Below are positions 50,322-63,004 of a stretch of DNA of 64,000 nucleotides, one piece after another. The stretch lies in contig CM049317.1 of NCBI GenBank assembly GCA_026874595.1, positions 62,907,118-62,971,117 of the forward strand, read 5' to 3'. The translations under genes were made by a program, and so were the position numbers. The notes beneath the pieces are model-generated. The model saw nothing but the letters and a program-made list of their open reading frames with translations, was not told the origin of the DNA and did no database searches. The stretch comes from Sipunculus nudus (lineage: Eukaryota > Annelida > Sipuncula > Golfingiida > Sipunculidae). The first letter of the stretch is position 1, and every line of letters begins with the position of its first letter.

Positions 50322-50544
50322 ATTGAGCGATATTGCCCTTACTTTTGATATTACTATTCACTAACCGGGACTGCTGTGCAGCCAGGGAGCCCGTCTATCT
50401 CCATATGGGTCATATCAGTGTATATTTTTAGGAAAATGCTTCATTTCTGTCGTGATATTGCCGTAAGCAAAGAATAAGCAAAGCATAATCAAAGTGCATA
50501 CAAAGGGATAATGCCTTCATAATTGCTTTTTAGTACCATTTTTG
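50322..50544 (+). repeat. Truncated monomer, class S (223 bp), second copy
   Basis: Same opening (ATTGAGCG, GCAGCCAGGGAGCCC), same length and same deletion joint (TAGTACCATTTTTGATTG) as the unit at 48210, exactly 2112 bp away. It was therefore copied with its neighbours, not deleted again independently. Small differences are ATGCTTCATTTC for ATGCTCCATTTC and GTGATATTGCC for GTGATTTTGCC. Confidence 0.92.
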
Positions 50545-52427
50545 ATTGAACGATATTGCCCTTACTTTTGATATTAATGTTCACTAACCGGGACTGCTGT
50601 GTAGCCAGGGAACCCGCCTGTCTCCCTATTGGTCATATCAGTGTGTGTTTTTAGAAAAATGAGTTATTCCCGTGATAATTTCGCCGTAAGCTAAGAATAA
50701 GCAGAGCATAAGCAAAGTGTAAGCAAAGGGATTATGCCTTAATAATTGCTTTTTGGCACCATTTTCTGAAAAAAATATTGTATTTTTGGGCTTTGCGGGG
50801 GTCTAATAATGTCAGAAATGGTGAAACACTGAAAGTAAATTGTGTTAAAATTGGAAAATGTGTCCAATAAATCAATAATGACTTTTTTAAAAATTGCAGA
50901 ATTATACATTCGCGGTTTTGATTGAACGATATTGCCCTTACTTTTGATAATAATGTTCACTGACCGGGACTGCTGTGTAGCTAGGGGACCCGTCTGTCCC
51001 CCCTTTGGGTCATATCAGTGTGTATTTTAAGGAAAATGCTGCATTTCTGTTGTGATTTTGCCGTAAGCAAAGAATAAGCAAAGAATCATCAAAGTGTAAG
51101 CAAAGTGATTATGCCTTCATAATTGCTTTTTTTCTCCATTTTTTGAAGAAAACAATGTACTTTTGGACTTTGCGGGGGTCTAATAATGTCAGAAATGGTC
51201 AAACACTGTAGGTAAATTCTGTTAAAATTAGACAATGGGTCCCAGGAATCAATAAATGACTTTTTTAAAGTAGCAGAATTTTACATTTGTGGTTTTGATT
51301 GAACGATATTGCCCTTACTTTTGATATTAATATTCACTAACCGGGACTGCTGTGTAGCCAGGGGACCCGTCTTTACCCATATGAGTCATATCAGTGGGTA
51401 TTTTTAGGAAAATGCTGCATTTCTGTTGTGATTTTGCCGCAAGCAAAGAATAAGCAAAGAATCAGCAAAGTGTAAGCAAAGGGATTATGCCTTCATAATT
51501 GCTTTTTTTCTCCATTTTCTGAAGAAAACAATGTACTTTTGGACTTTGCGGGGGTCTAATCATGTCAGAAATTGTGAAACACTGTAGGTAAATTCTGTTA
51601 AAATTAGAAAATGGGTCCCAGGAATCAATAAATGACTTTTTTAAAAATAGAAGAATTATACATTTGCGGTTTTGATTGAACGATATTGCTCTTACTTTTG
51701 ATATTAATGTTCACTAACCGGGACTGCTGTGTAGCCAGGGAACCCGTCTGTCTCCCTATGGGTCATATCATTGTGTATTTTTAGGAAAATGCTGCATTTC
51801 TGTTGTGATTTTGCCGTTAGCAAAGAATAAGCAAAGTATAAGCATAGTGTAAGCAAAGGGATTATGCCTTCATAATTGCTTTTTGGCACCATTTTCTGAA
51901 GAAAACAATGTACTTTTGGACTATGCGGGGGTCTAATAATGTCAGAAATGGTAAAACATTGTAGGTATATTGTGTCAAAATTGGAAAATAGGTTCAAGAA
52001 ATCAATAAATGACTTTTTTAAAAATAGAAGAATTATACATTTGCGGTTTTAATTGAACGATAATGCCCTTACTTTTGATATTAATGTTCACTAACCGGGA
52101 CTGCTGTGTAGCCAGGGAACCCGTCTGTCTCCCTATGGGTCATATCAGTGTGTATTTTTAGGAAAATGCTGCATTTCTGTTGTGATTTTGCCGTAAGCAA
52201 AGAATAAGCAAAGCATAAGCAAAGTGAAAGCAAAGGGATTATGCCTTCTAAATTGCTTTTTGGCACCATTTTCTGAAGAAAACAATGTACTTTTGGACTT
52301 TGTGGGGGTCTTATAATGTCGGAAATGGTGAAACACTGTAGGTAAATTCTTTTAAAATTAGAAAATGGGTCCCAGGAATCAATAAATGACTTTTTTAAAG
52401 TAGCAGAATTTTACATTTGTGGTTTTG
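50545..52427 (+). repeat. Divergent segment following truncated monomer 2
   Basis: Monomers start at 50545, 50921, 51298, 51675 and 52052. The first two match 48433 and 48809 at a 2112-bp offset, apart from the additional 11-bp unit. After that the copies part: 51298 has CTTTACCCATATGAGTC and CAGTGGGTATTTTT (shared with 59218 and 61107), 51675 has ATTGCTCTTAC and CTCCCTATGGG, and 52052 has CTCCCTATGGG, GTGAAAGC and TCTAAATTGC. Confidence 0.86.
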
Positions 52428-53427
52428 ATTGAAGGATATTGCCCTTACTTTTGATATTAATATTCACTAACCGGGACTTCTGTGTAGCCAGGGGACCCGT
52501 CTGTCTCCATATGGGTCATATCAGTGTGTATTTTTAGGAAAATGCTGCATTTCTGTTGTGATTTTGCCGTAAGCAAAGAATAAGCAAAGCATAAAAAAAA
52601 GTGTAGGCAAAGGGATTATGCCTGCATAATTACTTTTTGGCACCATTTTCTGAAGAAATAATGTATTTTTGGACTTTGCGGGGTCTAATAATGTCAGAAA
52701 TGGTAAAACATTGTAGGTAAATTGTGTTAAAATTGGAGAATGGGTCAAAGAAATCAATAAATGACTTTTTTTAAAAATAGCAGAATTATACATTTCCGGT
52801 TTTGATTGAACGATATTGCCCTTACTTTTTAATATTAATGTTCACTAACCGGGACTGCTGTGTAGCCAGGGGACCGTCTGTCTCCATATGGTTCATATCA
52901 GTGTGTATTTGTAGGAAAATGCTGCATTTCTGTTGTGATTTTGCCGTTAGCAAAGAATAAGCAAAGCATCAGCAAACTGTAAGCAAAGGGATTATGCCTT
53001 CATAATTGCTTTTTTCACCATTTTCTGAAGAAATAATGTATTTTTGGACTTTGCGATGGTCTAATAATGTCATAAATGGTAAAACACTGTAAGTAAATTG
53101 TGTTAAAATTGGAAAATGGGTCCAAGAAATCAATAAATGACTTTTTTAAAAATAGCAGAATTATACATTATCGGTTTTGATCGAACGATATTGCCCTTAC
53201 TTTTGATATTAATGTTCACTTTCCGGGACTGCTGTGTAGCCAGGGGACCCGTCTGTCACCATATGGTTCTTATCAGTGTGTATTTATAGGAAAATGCTGC
53301 ATTTCTGTTGTGATTTTGCCGTAAGCAAAGAATTAGCAAAGCATCAGCAAGGTGTAAGCAAAGGGATTATGCCTTCATAATTGCTCTTTGGCACCATTTT
53401 CTGAATAAATAATGTATTTTTGGGCAT

Positions 53428-53443
53428 GGGGGGGGGGGGGGGG
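53428..53443 (+). repeat. G-run, 16 G
   Basis: Follows GGGCAT in a class J monomer. The related class J copies have 10 G (3634-3643) and 12 G (55316-55327). Confidence 0.85.
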
Positions 53444-55695
53444 TCTAATTATGTCAGAAATGGTGAAACACTGTAGGTAAATTGTGTTAAAATTGGAAAA
53501 TGGGTCCAATAAATCAATGAATGACTTTTTAAAAATTGCAGAATTATATATTACCGGTTTTGATTGAACAATATTGCCCTTATTTTTTATATTAATGGTC
53601 ACTAACCGGGACTGCTGTGTAGCCAGGGGACCCGTCTGTCTCCATATGGTTCATATCAGTGTGTATTTTTAGGAAAATGCTGCATTTCTGTTGTGAATTT
53701 GCCGTAAGCAAAGAATAAGCAAAGCATCAGCAAAGTGTAAGTAAAGGGATTATGCCTTCATAATTGCTTTTTTTCACCATTTTCTGAAGAAATAATGTAT
53801 TTTTGGACTTTGCGGGGGTCTAATAATGTCAGAAATGGTAAAACATTGTAGGTAAATTGTGTTAAAATTGGAGAATGGGTCAAAGAAATCAATAGATGAC
53901 TTTTTTTAAAAATAGCAGAATTATACATTTCCGGTTTTGATTGAACGATATTGCCCTTACTTTTTAATATTAATGTTCACTATCCGGGACTGCTGTGTAG
54001 CCAGGGGACCCGTCTGTCACCATTTGGTTCTTATCAGTGTGTATTTTTAGGAAAATGCTGCATTTCTGTTGTGATTTTGCCGTAAGCAAAGAATTAGCAA
54101 AGCATCAGCAAAGTGTAAGCAAAGGGATTATGCTTTCATAGTTGATTTTTTTCACCATTTTCTGAAGAAATAATGTATTTTTGGACTTTGCAGGGGTCTA
54201 ATAATGTCAGAAATGGTAAAACACTGTAAGTAAATTGTGTTAAAATTGGAAAATGGGTCCAAGAAATCAATAAATGACTTTTTTAAAAATAGCAGAATTA
54301 TACATTATCGGTTTTGATCGAACGATATTGCCCTTACTTTTGATATTAATGTTCACTTTCCGGGACTGCTGTGTAGCCAGGGGACCCGTCTGTCACCATA
54401 TGGTTCTTATCAGTGTGTATTTATAGGAAAATGCTGCATTTCTGTTGTGATTTTGCCGTAAGCAAAGAATAAGCAAAGCATAAAAAAAAGTGTAGGCAAA
54501 GGGATTATGCCTGCATAATTACTTTTTGGCACCATTTTCTGAAGAAATAATGTATTTTTGGACTTTGCGGGGTCTAATAATATCAGAAATGGTAAAACAT
54601 TGTAGGTAAATTGTGTTAAAATTGGAGAATGGGTCAAAGAAATCAATAAATGACTTTTTTTAAAAATAGCAGAATTATACATTTCCGGTTTTGATTGAAC
54701 GATATTGCCCTTACTTTTTAATATTAATGTTCACTAACCGGGACTGCTGTGTAGCCAGGGGACCGTCTGTCTCCATATGGTTCATATCAGTGTGTATTTG
54801 TAGGAAAATGCTGCATTTCTGTTGTGATTTTGCCGTAAGCAAAGAATAAGCAAAGCATCAGCAAAGTGTAAGCAAAGGGATTATGCTTTCATGATTGCTT
54901 TTTGGCACCATTTTCTGAAGAAATAATGTATTTTTGGACTTTGCGATGGTCTAATAATGTCAGAAATGGTAAAACACTGTAAGTAAATTGTGTTAAAATT
55001 GGAAAATGGGTCCAAGAAATCAATAAATGACTTTTTTAAAAATAGCAGAATTATACATTATCGGTTTTGATCGAACGATATTGCCCTTACTTTTGATATT
55101 AATGTTCACTTTCCGGGACTGCTGTGTAGCCAGGGGACCCGTCTGTCACCATATGGTTCTTATCAGTGTATTTATAGGAAAATGCTGCATTTCTGTTGTG
55201 ATTTTGCCGTAAGCAAAGAATTAGCAAAGCATCAGCAAGGTGTAAGCAAAGGGATTATGCCTTCATAATTGCTCTTTGGCACCATTTTCTGAATAAATAA
55301 TGTATTTTTGGGCATGGGGGGGGGGGGTCTAATTATGTCAGAAATGGTGAAACACTGTAGGTAAATTGTGTTAAAATTGGAAAATGGGTCCAATAAATCA
55401 ATAAATGACTTTTTAAAAATTGCAGAATAATATATTACCGGTTTTGATTGAACAATATTGCCCTTATTTTTGATATTAATGGTCACTAACCGGGACTGCT
55501 GTGTAGCCAGGGGACCCGTCTGTCTCCATATGGTTCATATCAGTGTGTATTTTTAGGAAAATGCTGCATTTCTGTTGTGAATTTGCCGTAAGCAAAGAAT
55601 TAGCAAAGCATCAGCAAGGTGTAAGCAAAGGGATTATGCCTTCATAATTGCTCTTTGGCACCATTTTCTGAATAAATAATGTATTTTTGGGCATT

Positions 55696-55713
55696 GGGGG
55701 GGGGGGGGGGGGG
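55696..55713 (+). repeat. G-run, 18 G
   Basis: Follows GGGCATT and precedes TCTAATTATG, the class K context. It lengthens this monomer to 386 bp. Confidence 0.85.
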
Positions 55714-56962
55714 TCTAATTATGTCAGAAATGGTGAAACACTGTAGGTAAATTGTGTTAAAATTGGAAAATGGGTCCAATAAATCAATAAATGACTTTTT
55801 AAATATTGCAGAATTATACATTACCGGTTTTGATTGAACAATATTGCCCTTACTTTTGATATTAATGGTCACTAACCGGGACTGCTGTGTAGCCAGGGGA
55901 CCCGTCTGTCTCCATATGGTTCATATCAGTGTGTATTTTTAGGAAAATGCTGCATTTCTGTTGTGAATTTGCCGTAAGCAAAGAATAAGCAAAGGATCAG
56001 CAAAGTTTAAGTAAAGGGATTATGCCTTCATAATTGCTTTTTTTCACCATTTTCTGAAGAAATAATGTATTTTTGGACTTTGCGGGGGTCTAATAATGTC
56101 AGAAATGGTAAAACATTGTAGGTAAATTGTGTTAAAATTGGAGAATGGGTCAAAGAAATCAATAAATGACTTTTTTTAAAAATAGCAGAATAATACATTT
56201 CCGGTTTTGATTGAACGATATTGCCCTTACTTTTGATATTAATGTTCACTATCCGGGACTGCTGTGTAGCCAGGGGACCCGTCTGTCACCATTTGGTTCT
56301 TATCAGTGTGTATTTTTAGGAAAATGCTGCATTTCTGTTGTGATTTTGCCGTAAGGAAAGAATTAGCAAAGCATCAGCAAAGTGTAAGCAAAGGGATTAT
56401 GCTTTCATAGTTGATTTTTTTCACCATTTTCTGAAGAAATAATGTATTTTTGGACTTTGCGGGGGTCTAATAATGTCAGAAATGGTAAAACACTGTGGGT
56501 AAATTGTGTTAAAATTGGAAAATGGGTCCAAGAATTCAATAAATGACTTTTTTTAAAAATTGCAGAACTATACATTATCGGTTTTGATTGAACGATATTG
56601 CCCTTACTTTTGATATTAATGTTCACTTTCCGGGACTGCTGTGTAGCCAGGGGACCCGTCTGTCACCATATGGTTCTTATCAGTGTGTATTTTTAGGAAA
56701 ATGCTGCATTTCTGTTGTGATTTTGCGGTAAGCAAAGAATAAGCAGACCATAAGCAAAGTGTAAGCAAAGGGATTATGTCTTAATAATTGCTTTTTGGCA
56801 CCATTTTCTGAAAAAAATATTGTATTTTTGGGCTTTGCGGGGGTCTAATAATGTCAGAAATGGTGAAACACTGAAAGTAAATTGTGTTAAAATTGGAAAA
56901 TGTGTCCAATAAATCAATAATGACTTTTTTAAAAATTGCAGAATTATACATTCGCGGTTTTG

Positions 56963-59217
56963 ATTGAACGATATTGCCCTTACTTTTGATATTAATGTTC
57001 ACTGACTGGGACTGCTGTGTAGCTAGGGGACCCGTCTGTCCCCCCTTTGGGTCATATCAGTGTGTATTTTTAGGAAAATGCTGCATTTCTGTTGTGATTT
57101 TGCCGTAAGCAAAGAATAAGCAAAGAATCAGCAAAGTGTAAGCAAAGGGATTATGCCTTCATAATTGCTTTTTTTTCTCCATTTTCTGAAGAAATAATGT
57201 ATTTTTGGACTTTGCGGGGGTCTAATAATGTCAGAAATGGTAAAACATTGCAAGTTAATTGTGTCAAAATTGGAAAATGGGTCCAAGAAATCAATAAATG
57301 ACTTTTTTAAAAATATAAGAATTATACATTTGCGGTTTTGATTGAACGATATTGTCCTTACTTTTGATATTAATGTTCACTAACCGGGACTGCTGTGTAG
57401 CCAGGGGACCCGTCTGTACCCATATGGGTCATATCAGTGTGCATTTTTAGGAAAATGCTTCATTTCTGTTGTGATTTTGCCGTAAGCAAAGAATAAGCAA
57501 AGAATCAGCAAAGTGTAAGCAAAGGGATTATGCCTTCATAATAGCTTTTCTTCTCCATTTTCTGAAGAAAACAATGTACTTTTGGACTTTGCGGGGGTCT
57601 AATAATGTCAGAAATGGTCAAACACTGTAGGTTAATTGTGTTAAAATTGGAAAATGGGTTCAAGAAATCAATAAATGACTTTTTTAAAAATAGAAGAATT
57701 ATATATTTGCGGTTTTGATTGAACGATATTGCCCTTACTTTTGATATTAATGTTCACTAACTGGGACTGCTGTGTAGCCAGGGGACGTGTCTGTACCCAG
57801 ATGGGTCATATCAGTGTGTATTTTTAGGAAAATGCTGCATTTCTGTTGTGATTTTGCCGTAAGCAAAGAATAAGCAAAGAATCAGCAAAGTGTAAGCAAA
57901 GGGATTATGCCTTCATAATAGCTTTTTTTCTCCATTTTCTGAAGAAAACAATGTACTTTTGGACTTTGCGGGCGTCTAATAATGTCAGAAATGGTCAAAC
58001 ACTGTAGGTAAATTCTGTTAAAATTAGAAAATGGGTCCCAGGAATCAATAAATGACTGTTTTAAGTAGCAGAATTTTACATTTGTGGTTTTGATTGAACG
58101 ATATTGCCCTTACTTTCGATATTAATATTCACTAACCGGGACTGCAGTGTAGCCAGGGGACCCGTCTGTCTCCATATGGGTCATATAAGTGTGTATTTTT
58201 AGGAAAATGCTGCATTTCTGTTGTGATTTTGCCGTAAGCAAAGAATAAGCAAAGAATCAGCAAAGTGTAAGCAAAGGGATTATGCCTTCATAATTGCTTT
58301 TTTTTCTCCATTTTCTGAAGAAATAATGTATTTTTTGACTTTGCGGGGGTCTAATAATTTCAGAAATGGTAAAACATTGTAGGTAAATTGTTTCGAAATT
58401 GGAAAATGGGTCCAAGAAATCAATGACTTTTTTAAAAATATAAGAATTATACATTTGCGGTTTTTATTGAACGATATTGCCCTTACTTTTGATATTAATG
58501 TTCACTAACCGGGACTGCTGTGTAGCCAGGGGACCCGTCTGTACCCATATGGGTCATATCAGTGTGTATTTTTAGGAAAATGCTTCATTTCTGTTGTGAT
58601 TTTGCCATAAGCAAAGAATAAGCAAAGCATCAGCAAAGTGTAAGCAAAGGGATTATGCCTTCAAAGTTGCTTTTTTTCTCCATTTTCTGAAGAAAACAAT
58701 GTACTTTTGGACTTTGCGGGGGTCTAATAATGTCAGAAATGGTCAAACACTGTAGGTAAATTCTGTTAAAATTAGAAAATGGGTCCCAGGAATCAATAAA
58801 TGACTTTTTTAAAGTAGCAGAATTTTACATTTGTGGTTTTGATTGAACGATATTGCCCTTACTTTTGATATTAATATTCACTAACCGGGACTGCTGTGTA
58901 GCCAGGGGACCCGTCTGTACCCATATGGGTCATATTTGTGTGTATTTTTAGGAAAATGCTGCAGTTCTGTTGTGATTTTGCCATAAGCAAAGAATAATCA
59001 AAGCATAAGCAAAGTGAAAGCAAAGGGATTATGCCTTCTAAATTGCTTTTTGGCACCATTTTCTGAAGAAAACAATGTACTTTTGGACTATGCGGGGGTC
59101 TAATAATGTCAGAAATGGTGAAACACTGTAGGTAAATTCTGTTAAAATTAGAAAATGGGTCCCAGGAATCAATAAATGACTTTTTTAAAGTAGCAGAATT
59201 TTACATTTGTGGTTTTG
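56963..59217 (+). repeat. Mixed A/B/C/D segment
   Basis: Monomers start at 56963, 57341, 57718, 58093, 58466 and 58842. The A monomer pairs with 6779 (both have AAAGGGATTATG and GTCAGAAATGG where other A copies have GGTATTATG and TTTCAG). The next is a B/C/B mosaic with ATTGTCCTTAC and GTGTGCATTTTT. 57718 has AACTGGGACTGC, GGGGACGTGTC and CCCAGATGGG. 58093 is a D copy that lost four bases in TCAATAAATGAC (now TCAATGAC). 58466 is B/C, and 58842 has CATATTTGTG and CTGCAGTTCTG. Confidence 0.85.
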
Positions 59218-61106
59218 ATTGAACGATATTGCCCTTACTTTTGATATTAATATTCACTAACCGGGACTGCTGTGTAGCCAGGGGACCCGTCTGTACCCAT
59301 ATGGGTCATATCAGTGGGTATTTTTAGGAAAATGCTGCATTTCTGTTGTGATTTTGCCGTAAGCAAAGAATAAGCAAAGAATCAGCAAAGTGTAAGCAAA
59401 GGGATTATGCCTTCATAATTGCTTTTTTTCTCCATTTTCTGAAGAAAACAATGTACTTTTGGACTTTGCGGGGGTCTAATAATGTCAGAAATTGTGAAAC
59501 ACTGTAGGTAAATTCTGTTAAAATTAGAAAATGGGTCCCAGGAATAAATAAATGACTTTTTTAAAGTAGCAGAATTTTACATTTGTGGTTTTGATTGAAC
59601 GATATTGCCCTTACTTTTGATATTAATATTCACTAACCGGGACTGCTGTGTAGCCAGGGGAACCGTCTGTCTCCATATAGGTCATATCAGTGTGTATTTT
59701 TAGGAAAATGCTGCATTTCTGTTGTGATTTTGCCATAAGCAAAGAATAAGCAAAGCATCAGCAAAGTGTAAGCAAAGGGATTATGCCTTCATAGTTGCTT
59801 TTTTTCACCATTTTCTGAAGAAATAATGTATTTTTGGACTTTGCGGGGGTCTAATAATGTCAGAAATGGTAAAACATTGTAGGTTAATTGTGTTAAAATT
59901 GGAAAATGGGTCCAAGAAATCAATAAATGACTTTTTTAAAAATAGAAGAATTATACATTTGCGGTTTTGATTGAACGATATTGCTCTTACTTTTGATATT
60001 AATGTTCACTAACCGGGACTGCTGTGTAGCCAGGGGACCCGTCTGTATCCATATGGGTCATATCAGTGTGTATTTTTAGGAAATTGCTTCATTTCTGTTA
60101 TGATTTTGCCATAAGCAAAGGATAAGCAAAGCATCAGCAAAGTGTAAGCAAAGGGATTATGCCTTCATAGTTGCTTTTTTTTTCTCCATTTTCTGAAGAA
60201 ATAATGTATTTTTGGACTTTACGGGGGTCTAATAATTTCAGAAATGGTAAAACATTGTAGGCTAATTGTTTCGAAATTGGAAAATGGGTCCAAGAAATCA
60301 ATAAATGACTTTTTTAAAAATATAAGAATTATACATTTGCGGTTTTGATTGAACGATATTGCCCTTACTTTTGATATTAATGTTCACTAACCGGGACTGC
60401 TGTGTAGCCAGGGGACCCGTCTGTCCCCCTATGGGTCATATCAGTGTATATTTTAAGGAAAATGCTGCATTTCTGTTGTGATTTATCCGTAAGCAAAGAA
60501 TAAGCAAAGTATAAGCAAAGTGTAAGCAAAGGGATTATGTCTTTTAAATTGCTTTTTTGCACCATTTTCTGAAGAAAACAATGTATTTTTGGACTTTGGG
60601 GGGGGGGAGGTCTAATAATGTCAGAAATGGCAAAACATTGTAGATAAATTGTGTCAAAATTGGAAAATGGGTCCAAGAAATCAATAAATGACCTTTTTAA
60701 AAATATAAGAATCATACATTTGTGGTTTTGATTGAACGATATTGCCCTTACTTGTGATATTAATGTTCACTTACCGGGACTGCTGTGTAGCCAGTGGACC
60801 CGTCTGTACCCATATGGGTCATATCAGTGTGTATTTTTTGGAAAATGCCGCATTTCTGTTGTGATTTTGCCGTAAGCAAAGAATAAGCAAAGAATCAGCA
60901 AAGTGTAAGCAAAGGGATTATGCCTTCATAATTGCTTTTTTTCTCCATTTTCTGAAGAAAACAATGTACTTTTGGACTTTGCGGGGGTCTAATAATGTCA
61001 GAAATGATCAAACACTGTAGGTAAATTCTGTTAAAATTAGACAATGGGTCCCAGGAATCAATAAATGACTTTTTTAAAGTAGCAGAATTTTACATTTGTG
61101 GTTTTG
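59218..61106 (+). repeat. 5-monomer tandem duplication, copy 1 (1889 bp)
   Basis: Monomers start at 59218, 59594, 59970, 60348 and 60731. Private markers: CAGTGGGTATTTTT and AGAAATTGTG in the first, CTCCATATAGGTC in the second, TGTATCCATATGGG with AGGAAATTGC in the third, TTTATCCGTAAGC with a 10-G run (60598-60607) in the fourth, CTTACTTGTGAT, GCCAGTGGACC and AATGCCGC in the fifth. Confidence 0.92.
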
Positions 61107-63004
61107 ATTGAACGATATTGCCCTTACTTTTGATATTAATATTCACTAACCGGGACTGCTGTGTAGCCAGGGGACCCGTCTGTACCCATATGGGTCATAT
61201 CAGTGGGTATTTTTAGGAAAATGCTGCATTTCTGTTGTGATTTTGCCGTAAGCAAAGAATAAGCAAAGAATCAGCAAAGTGTAAGCAAAGGGATTATGCC
61301 TTCATAATTGCTTTTTTTCTCCATTTTCTGAAGAAAACAATGTACTTTTGGACTTTGCGGGGGTCTAATAATGTCAGAAATTGTGAAACACTGTAGGTAA
61401 ATTCTGTTAAAATTAGAAAATGGGTCCCAGGAATAAATAAATGACTTTTTTAAAGTAGCAGAATTTTACATTTGTGGTTTTGATTGAACGATATTGCCCT
61501 TACTTTTGATATTAATATTCACTAACCGGGACTGCTGTGTAGCCAGGGGAACCGTCTGTCTCCATATAGGTCATATCAGTGTGTATTTTTAGGAAAATGC
61601 TGCATTTCTGTTGTGATTTTGCCATAAGCAAAGAATAAGCAAAGCATCAGCAAAGTGTAAGCAAAGGGATTATGCCTTCATAGTTGCTTTTTTTCACCAT
61701 TTTCTGAAGAAATAATGTATTTTTGGACTTTGCGGGGGTCTAATAATGTCAGAAATGGTAAAACATTGTAGGTTAATTGTGTTAAAATTGGAAAATGGGT
61801 CCAAGAAATCAATAAATGACTTTTTTAAAAATAGAAGAATTATACATTTGCGGTTTTGATTGAACGATATTGCTCTTACTTTTGATATTAATGTTCACTA
61901 ACCGGGACTGCTGTGTAGCCAGGGGACCCGTCTGTATCCATATGGGTCATATCAGTGTGTATTTTTAGGAAATTGCTTCATTTCTGTTGTGATTTTGCCA
62001 TAAGCAAAGGATAAGCAAAGCATCAGCAAAGTGTAAGCAAAGGGATTATGCCTTCATAGTTGCTTTTTTTTTCTCCATTTTCTGAAGAAATAATGTATTT
62101 TTGGACTTTACGGGGGTCTAATAATTTCAGAAATGGTAAAACATTGTAGGCTAATTGTTTCGAAATTGGAAAATGGGTCCAAGAAATCAATAAATGACTT
62201 TTTTAAAAATATAAGAATTATACATTTGCGGTTTTGATTGAACGATATTGCCCTTACTTTTGATATTAATGTTCACTAACCGGGACTGCTGTGTAGCCAG
62301 GGGACCCGTCTGTCCCCCTATGGGTCATATCAGTGTATATTTTAAGGGAAATGCTGCATTTCTGTTGTGATTTATCCGTAAGCAAAGAATAAGCAAAGTA
62401 TAAGCAAAGTGTAAGCAAAGGGATTATGTCTTTTAAATTGCTTTTTTGCACCATTTTCTGAAGAAAACAATGTATTTTTGGACTTTGGGGGGGGGGGGGG
62501 GGGGGAGGTCTAATAATGTCAGAAATGGCAAAACATTGTAGATAAATTGTGTCAAAATTGGAAAATGGGTCCAAGAAATCAATAAATGACCTTTTTAAAA
62601 ATATAAGAATCATACATTTGTGGTTTTGATTGAACGATATTGCCCTTACTTGTGATATTAATGTTCACTTACCGGGACTGCTGTGTAGCCAGTGGACCCG
62701 TCTGTACCCATATGGGTCATATCAGTGTGTATTTTTTGGAAAATGCCGCATTTCTGTTGTGATTTTGCCGTAAGCAAAGAATAAGCAAAGAATCAGCAAA
62801 GTGTAAGCAAAGGGATTATGCCTTCATAATTGCTTTTTTTCTCCATTTTCTGAAGAAAACAATGTACTTTTGGACTTTGCGGGGGTCTAATAATGTCAGA
62901 AATGATCAAACACTGTAGGTAAATTCTGTTAAAATTAGACAATGGGTCCCAGGAATCAATAAATGACTTTTTTAAAGTAGCAGAATTTTACATTTGTGGT
63001 TTTG
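61107..63004 (+). repeat. 5-monomer tandem duplication, copy 2 (1898 bp)
   Basis: Monomers start at 61107, 61483, 61859, 62237 and 62629. All private markers of copy 1 are repeated at a constant offset of 1889 bp. The offset then becomes 1898 bp because the G-run of the fourth monomer has 19 G instead of 10. Single-base differences include CTGTTGTG for CTGTTATG and AAGGGAAATGC for AAGGAAAATGC. Confidence 0.93.
62487..62505 (+). repeat. G-run, 19 G
   Basis: This is the longest homopolymer G of the window, in the fixed G-run position of the monomer, followed by AGGTCTAATAATG. The near-identical monomer 1889 bp upstream has 10 G at the same place. Sequencing or polishing error can also alter such runs. 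Confidence 0.85.

Larger units (their letters stand above)
52428..56962 (+). repeat. Distant copy of the left-edge block (classes G-H-J-L'-M'...K-L-M-N)
   Basis: Monomers start at 52428, 52805, 53180, 53563, 53940, 54317, 54694, 55070, 55447, 55833, 56210 and 56587. J-L'-M' at 53180-54316 correspond to 3386-4516 (offset 49794-49800 bp) and share private variants such as ATATATTACCGG and AATAGATGAC. L-M at 55833-56586 correspond to 5269-6022. Chimeras are frequent: P/G at 52428, H/I at 52805, J/G at 54317, H/I at 54694, L'/K at 55447 and N/P at 56587. Three of the longest G-runs of the window are here. Confidence 0.88.

Noticed and set aside
62266-62613. Minus-strand open frame of 115 codons with a proline run, and a similar 112-codon frame at 60377-60715
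   Set aside because: The proline run is just the complementary strand of the G-run (CCC codons). The frames end in ordinary repeat sequence, their length depends on G-run length, and they have no domain or recognisable start signal.
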